Shown: positions 6,675 to 9,995 of the stretch, one piece after another | Position numbering within the stretch: the stretch's first letter is position 1 | How the letters are laid out: the number at the start of each line of letters is the position of its first letter | Assembly: GCA_946494435.1 (NCBI GenBank) | Contig: CAMMBO010000032.1 | Coordinates: forward strand, 1-9,995 | Length of the DNA: 9,995 bases | Direction of reading: 5' to 3' | Source: an uncultured Mycoplasmatota bacterium | GTDB taxonomy: Bacteria; Bacillota_I; Bacilli_A; RF39; UBA660 | Program-made: the position numbers and the translations under genes | Notes under the pieces: model-generated | Told to the model about the DNA's origin: nothing | Databases searched by the model: none | Seen by the model: only the letters and a program-made list of their open reading frames with translations

Positions 6675-7886
6675 ATGCAAAGAATTATTTTTCATATCGA
6701 TGTTAATAATGCCTTTCTATCTTGGACTGCTGTTTATCTTTTAAATCATGGCTATAAACAAGATATCAGAAAAATTCCTTCAGTTATTGGTGGAGATGAA
6801 AAAGCAAGACGTGGTATTGTCCTTGCTAAAAGTCCTATCGCTAAGAAATATGGAATAGTAACAGCAGAGACATTATATAGTGCAAGAAGTAAATGTAAAA
6901 CCTTACAAGTATTTCCTCCTAACTATGCCTTTTATAAAGAAGAGTCTAAAAAGTTATATAATTATCTATCACAGTATACACCTATAATAGAACAATACTC
7001 TATTGATGAGTGTTTTCTTGACCTTACTGGAACTACACTTCTTTATGGTAATGATTATGTATCCCTAGCTCATAAAATAAAAGATGAAATTAAAGAAAAG
7101 TTTGGCTTTACTGTCAATGTGGGAATCGGAGAGAATAAGCTATGTGCAAAAATGGCCAGTGACTTTGAAAAACCAGATAAAGTACATACTCTCTATTTAA
7201 ATGAAGTTAAGACTAAAATGTGGCCTTTAAAAGTAAATGATTTATTTATGCTAGGTAAAAGTTCTGCTAAAAAATTAAATGACTTAGGAATATATACTAT
7301 TAAAGATTTAGCTGAGTCTAACATCAACCTACTAAGAAGACATTTTAAAAGTCAGGGGGATTATTTTAAAGAAGCAGCATTAGGAATAGATTATAGTAAA
7401 GTAGAACCTCGAAATGCTAAAAATAAATGTATTAGTATTTCAAGAACATTGCCTTATGATGTAACTAGAAAAGAAGACTTATTAAAAATATTATTTTGTG
7501 AAATAGAAGAAGTATCATTTACTTTAAGAGACCAAAAACTATATACAGGAACTATCGCAGTTACTTATAGAAATAATTTATTTAAAAACTATTCTCATCA
7601 AATTACTTTAGATAATCCTACTAATGTAACAGAAGAAATCTATAAAGCCGTTAAAACTATCTTTGAAGCTAGTTGGAAAGAAGACCCTATTAGAAATATA
7701 GGCGTAAGATTAGGTGATTTAAAAGAGAAAGCTATTAGTCAAATGTCTTTATTTGAAGAGTCTGATGTAAAAGTAGAAGATAAAGTTGAAGAAGTAATGG
7801 ATAGTATTATTAAGAAATATGGCAAAGGCAGTGTTATAAGAGCTAGTAAGAAAGAAGAAAGTTATAATATTGAAAGAAGAAAATAA
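6675..7886 (+). CDS. dinB: Y-family (DinB/UmuC-like) translesion DNA polymerase
   Basis: Low-fidelity polymerase that copies past DNA damage. The palm metal-site motifs are HIDVNNAFLSW (D9, with F14 at the steric-gate position) and YSIDECFLDLTG (D111, E112). VNVGIGENKLCAKMASDFEKP follows as the conserved finger/palm segment, then a helix-hairpin-helix-like stretch LGKSSAKKLNDLGIYTIKDL and the little-finger domain (about 235-350). Near the C-terminus QMSLF (356-360) fits the beta-clamp binding consensus, and the final KKYGKGSVIRAS element is typical of Firmicute UmuC/UvrX-like proteins. The length of 403 residues is normal. The start is fixed by GAGGAGG. The second acidic position of the first motif is Asn (N11) and the residue before the gate is Ala (A13), a variant form of this motif. 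The exact subfamily (Pol IV versus UvrX/UmuC) is less certain than the family. Confidence 0.93.
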   Translation: MQRIIFHIDVNNAFLSWTAVYLLNHGYKQDIRKIPSVIGGDEKARRGIVLAKSPIAKKYGIVTAETLYSARSKCKTLQVFPPNYAFYKEESKKLYNYLSQYTPIIEQYSIDECFLDLTGTTLLYGNDYVSLAHKIKDEIKEKFGFTVNVGIGENKLCAKMASDFEKPDKVHTLYLNEVKTKMWPLKVNDLFMLGKSSAKKLNDLGIYTIKDLAESNINLLRRHFKSQGDYFKEAALGIDYSKVEPRNAKNKCISISRTLPYDVTRKEDLLKILFCEIEEVSFTLRDQKLYTGTIAVTYRNNLFKNYSHQITLDNPTNVTEEIYKAVKTIFEASWKEDPIRNIGVRLGDLKEKAISQMSLFEESDVKVEDKVEEVMDSIIKKYGKGSVIRASKKEESYNIERRK

Positions 7887-7920
7887 AAAAAGTTTTTCCA
7901 CAAAGGCTGTGCAAAAACTT
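7885..7920 (-). terminator. Terminator of the PHP gene, hairpin shared by convergent genes
   Basis: AAGTTTTT (7890-7897) pairs with AAAAACTT (7913-7920) and CACA (7899-7902) with TGTG (7908-7911). There is one C-C mismatch between the two helices and an AAGGC loop. On the minus strand it is followed by a T-rich tail. On the plus strand only AATTTAAAA follows, so termination of the polymerase transcript may be poor. The hairpin touches the PHP stop codon. Confidence 0.65.
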
Positions 7921-8812
7921 AATTTAAAAGGTTATCAATAATGGTATTAACTTCCTTATTATCTAATGTAATATCTTCATTGATAAGACCAATATCAGGA
8001 TGAACATTATCTACTTTATGAAAATCAGAACCTATCGTCGTTATAAGATTATGATGTTTAGCAAAGTCATTCCAATGTATACATTCATTAATTTTATTAC
8101 CATTTCTATCTACATATATGTAATTAGCTTCAATGCCATCAGGATTCATTTCTTTAATTAGATTTAATATATCATTATCGGTTAAGCCATCTTCATATTT
8201 ATAAGCGACAGGATGAGCAAGAACTACTTTACCACCAGCTTCTCTTATCAAACTACTAGCTTCCATAGGACTTATAGTCTCTTTCTTTACATAGCAAGGA
8301 CATCCTTCATTCATAATAGTTTCAATAAATTCTCCTCTTCCTGGAATATAACCAAAAGTTTTCAATAGTAACTTTCCATTATCTTTATTATCTACAATAT
8401 TAGAAGCGATATGAGCTTTAGTAACAGCATCAATCTTATCTAAGTAATCTACATCAATGATATACCCAAGCGCTTTTAACTTTACTGCCACATTATGTAA
8501 ATAAATATGTCTAGAATTTCTATTAGAGTATAACTTATCCGTCAATAGCTTATTGTTAATATCAAAGTTATATCCCAATACATGAATACCTATTCCCTTA
8601 TACTTAGTAGATATTTCTACAGCAGTGATTAATTTAACATTATTCTCTTTCGCATAATTAAATAAATCATCATTATAAGCAAGAGTTGTATCATGGTCTG
8701 CTATTGCTATAACACTAATCCCATTATTAACAGCTCTATCAATTATTTCTTTAGGAGATAATTCTCCATCAGATAAATTACTATGAATGTGTAAATCTAT
8801 AAGTCTTCCCAT
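7919..8812 (-). CDS. PHP-domain phosphoesterase, TrpH/YciV-like
   Basis: Metal-dependent phosphoesterase of the stand-alone PHP family. Related enzymes hydrolyse nucleoside 3',5'-bisphosphates (pAp) or trim RNA 5' ends. The full metal-ligand series is visible: H8 and H10 in DLHIHSNLSDG with D15, D39-H40-D41 in IADHDTT, E66 and H77 in the EIS...GIHVLGY region, a later AH in VTKAHIASN, LAHPVAY, and the C-terminal GSDFH. The length of 297 residues is normal. I chose the ATG at 8812 because GAGGTG (8824-8819) is six bases upstream; an in-frame GTG at 8821 overlaps that site and is unlikely to be the start. It diverges from the 170-residue gene and is convergent with the polymerase gene. The exact substrate cannot be read from the sequence. 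Confidence 0.9.
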   Translation of the reverse strand: MGRLIDLHIHSNLSDGELSPKEIIDRAVNNGISVIAIADHDTTLAYNDDLFNYAKENNVKLITAVEISTKYKGIGIHVLGYNFDINNKLLTDKLYSNRNSRHIYLHNVAVKLKALGYIIDVDYLDKIDAVTKAHIASNIVDNKDNGKLLLKTFGYIPGRGEFIETIMNEGCPCYVKKETISPMEASSLIREAGGKVVLAHPVAYKYEDGLTDNDILNLIKEMNPDGIEANYIYVDRNGNKINECIHWNDFAKHHNLITTIGSDFHKVDNVHPDIGLINEDITLDNKEVNTIIDNLLN

Positions 8813-8837
8813 AAAATTCACCTCAATAATATAAATA

Positions 8838-8846
8838 ATTTTAACA
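8838..8846 (-). promoter_or_regulatory. Possible extended -10 promoter of the PHP gene
   Basis: On the minus strand TGTTAAAAT (8846-8838) fits an extended -10 (TGn plus TAAAAT). No good -35 is found upstream, and the leader to the ATG at 8812 would be about 20 bases. AT-rich DNA makes such matches easy, so this is tentative. Confidence 0.3.
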
Positions 8847-8864
8847 CTAAAATTGTAAAAAAAG

Positions 8865-8893
8865 TTTAAAATTCAGTAAATTTATGATATAAT
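8865..8893 (+). promoter_or_regulatory. Promoter of the 170-residue orphan gene
   Basis: TGATATAAT (8885-8893) is an extended -10 with a perfect TATAAT. A weak TTTAAA (8865-8870) lies 17 bases upstream. The spacing to GAGGTG (8913-8918) leaves a short leader. It lies back to back with the presumed PHP promoter within about 110 bases. Confidence 0.55.
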
Positions 8894-8924
8894 ATGAAAC
8901 ACATTCGATGAAGAGGTGAAAATA

Positions 8925-9437
8925 ATGTTAGAGTTTAAAAGTAAAAATGGAAGAACTTTTTTTATGGAAGAAGAAGAAAAAGCATTTATTTCAGTACTTG
9001 CTAATGGTTATATTATCACACCAGGTGGAGATTTTATAAGCTCAAGTAATGACCATGGTATGTCTTTTGGCGGTTTTTATCATTTATTAGAAGGAAAAAA
9101 TCCAACTGAAGAAGATAAACTTCATACCATGGAGGCAATTAATAAATTAGGACAATTAGGTTATTCTTTGTTTTTAGGTACTAAAAGAACTACAAATAAT
9201 TATCAAGATATGTCTTTAGGTTTTGGTGTAGTTTATATTCCAGAAAATATTACTGAAAACCAAAAGGAATCTTTGAAAGCACTTTTAGAAACAAATTCTA
9301 GAAGATGGAATAAAGAAGAAAAACTACTAAGTATTGAATATGCTATAATTACATCAGTGGGAAAAACGCAGCAAATCTTAGAAGACAATTTTTATGAAAT
9401 AGTTAATGTTAATTCTAAAAATTATGTAAAAAAATAA
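8925..9437 (+). CDS. Unrecognised soluble 170-residue protein
   Basis: I do not recognise a family. The protein starts LEFKSKNGRTFFMEEEE and has a Gly-rich middle (DHGMSFGGFYHLLEGKN) and an NPTEEDKLHTMEAINKLGQLG helix. A strand-like segment, SLGFGVVYIPENITENQ, follows, and then a mixed C-terminal half ending NVNSKNYVKK. It contains no cysteine, no signal peptide and no membrane segment, and looks like a small cytoplasmic alpha/beta protein. The start is the ATG at 8925, six bases after GAGGTG; an in-frame GTG at 8916 lies inside that site. It has its own promoter and diverges from the PHP gene, but a functional link is not shown. I see no clear terminator right after the stop. That it is a real gene is well supported by promoter, ribosome binding site and length. 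Confidence 0.8.
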   Translation: MLEFKSKNGRTFFMEEEEKAFISVLANGYIITPGGDFISSSNDHGMSFGGFYHLLEGKNPTEEDKLHTMEAINKLGQLGYSLFLGTKRTTNNYQDMSLGFGVVYIPENITENQKESLKALLETNSRRWNKEEKLLSIEYAIITSVGKTQQILEDNFYEIVNVNSKNYVKK

Positions 9438-9525
9438 AGATAAATGATTATTAAATTTGCGAACTGTTTTTTTGAAAAGAACACTGAAATAACAAATAAT
9501 ATACGGTATACTAATTGTAATGATA

Positions 9526-9545
9526 TTGATAAAGAAGTTTATCAA
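9526..9545. repeat. Perfect inverted repeat in the 3' intergenic region
   Basis: TTGATAAA and TTTATCAA form an 8-base stem with a GAAG loop. There is no T-run on either side, so it is a poor terminator candidate. It could mark the 3' end of the upstream transcript. Confidence 0.5.
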
Positions 9546-9576
9546 AATTAGGTAACATAAAACCTTTGGATATTTT

Positions 9577-9588
9577 CATAAATTTATG
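9577..9588. repeat. 12-base perfect palindrome CATAAATTTATG
   Basis: A perfect palindrome in non-coding DNA between convergent genes. It is not beside any promoter I can see, and AT-rich palindromes of this size can arise by chance. Confidence 0.4.
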
Positions 9589-9608
9589 TGTTTATTTTAT
9601 TTGGTTAG

Positions 9609-9643
9609 AAACGAGCCTTTAGATTTAAATATCTATAAACGAG
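9609..9643. repeat. Short direct repeat AAACGAG flanking an AT-rich dyad
   Basis: AAACGAG occurs at 9609-9615 and 9637-9643. Between the copies TTTAGAT and ATCTATAAA form an imperfect dyad. No function is evident. Confidence 0.3.
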
Positions 9644-9669
9644 TTTTCGGAAAAATATATAGGGTATAT

Positions 9670-9995
9670 CTAAGTACTCTTTTTTTGTTTTCTTTCAATT
9701 AAAAAATTATAAATATCAGAACTTAAATTATTTTCATTATCATTACCCATAAGAGCAGCGACAGTTCGTCTTATATTATTTTCATCATAGTACTTATCAA
9801 TATAACTATTTAAATAATCATAGTTAGTACTAATAATTTTACCATTTTTAAAAAGCCTTATTTCACTATTTCCGTTTACTAGTTTTATCCATTCATTTTT
9901 ATATCTATCTTTTTCTTCCGTAGTAATTTTATGTTCATACTTTAATAATTCTTTAACTTCTTTGTAATTTAATGCACCAGCACTATAAACATATT
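9670..9995 (-). CDS. C-terminal part of a DUF1835/DUF3658-like protein, cut by the window end
   Basis: The minus strand is open from the right edge to a TAG at 9672-9670, giving 107 residues; the start lies beyond the window. The visible part runs from YVYSAGALNYKEVKELL through KNEWIKLVNGNSEIRLFKNG and YIDKYY to RRTVAALMG and DIYNFLIERK. The pattern of an EW..L element, then NS.(I/L)R, a Tyr-rich linker, an R..(A/G)..(M/L)G helix and a final D.(F/Y).(L/I).R helix recalls the DUF3658 domain. That domain usually follows DUF1835, and neither has a settled function. The assignment is by pattern memory and is moderate. It is convergent with the 170-residue gene across about 230 bases. An AT-only hairpin just past its stop might serve as a weak terminator. 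Confidence 0.6.
   Translation of the reverse strand, partial: YVYSAGALNYKEVKELLKYEHKITTEEKDRYKNEWIKLVNGNSEIRLFKNGKIISTNYDYLNSYIDKYYDENNIRRTVAALMGNDNENNLSSDIYNFLIERKQKKST

Noticed and set aside
8813..8821. GTG at 8821 as PHP start (and likewise GTG at 8916 for the 170-residue gene)
   Set aside because: In both cases the GTG is part of the GAGGTG ribosome binding site, and a well-spaced in-frame ATG follows.
9444..9551. 35-codon small gene after the 170-residue gene
   Set aside because: There is no ribosome binding site, no recognisable sequence, and such frames are common by chance; mentioned as a finding but not annotated as coding.
1..9995. Search by eye for tRNA genes, CRISPR arrays, insertion sequences and phage genes
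   Set aside because: No cloverleaf-like GC-rich segment, no regularly spaced repeats, no transposase or integrase motifs were seen.

Overview
The window is AT-rich, standard-code bacterial DNA. Every Trp codon I checked is TGG, and TGA is a true stop at 4558-4560. A nearly canonical Spo0A sporulation regulator, AGGAGG-type ribosome binding sites, TATAAT promoters (several of the extended TGnTATAAT type) and AT-rich hairpin terminators with T-runs all point to a low-GC endospore-forming Firmicute/Bacillota. It is possibly one of the uncultured gut Bacilli or Erysipelotrichia-like lineages, but that finer placement is inference.

Left part (1-2137). A 3' gene remnant without a usable start ends inside a terminator (333-367). 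It is followed by spo0A (461-1237), which has a sigma-A-type promoter and a perfect Spo0A-box core (TGTCGAA, minus strand) just upstream. Next is a monocistronic, self-inhibitable Fic-domain AMP transferase (1335-2072), closed by a strong terminator.

Middle part (2144-6620). A good promoter (TTGACT-17-TATACT) drives a tightly packed series: an AAA_14/DUF4143-type ATPase with degenerate key residues, a short zincin with peptidase-M3-like signatures, and gpmI (cofactor-independent phosphoglycerate mutase). gpmI overlaps the zincin gene by 4 bases. Downstream lies an orphan Cys/His zinc-ribbon-like protein whose ribosome binding site is a run of seven Gs. A GAAA-tetraloop terminator ends this unit.

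Right part (6624-9995). A Y-family DNA polymerase with a C-terminal clamp-binding motif is convergent with a PHP-domain phosphoesterase on the minus strand. The PHP gene diverges from an unrecognised 170-residue protein gene. About 230 bases of non-coding DNA with small palindromes follow, and then the C-terminal part of a minus-strand DUF1835/DUF3658-like protein runs off the window end.

I see no RNA genes, CRISPR array, insertion sequence or prophage structure. The least ordinary parts are the ATPase / M3-like zincin / gpmI operon, the G7 ribosome binding site, and the probable Spo0A autoregulatory site.
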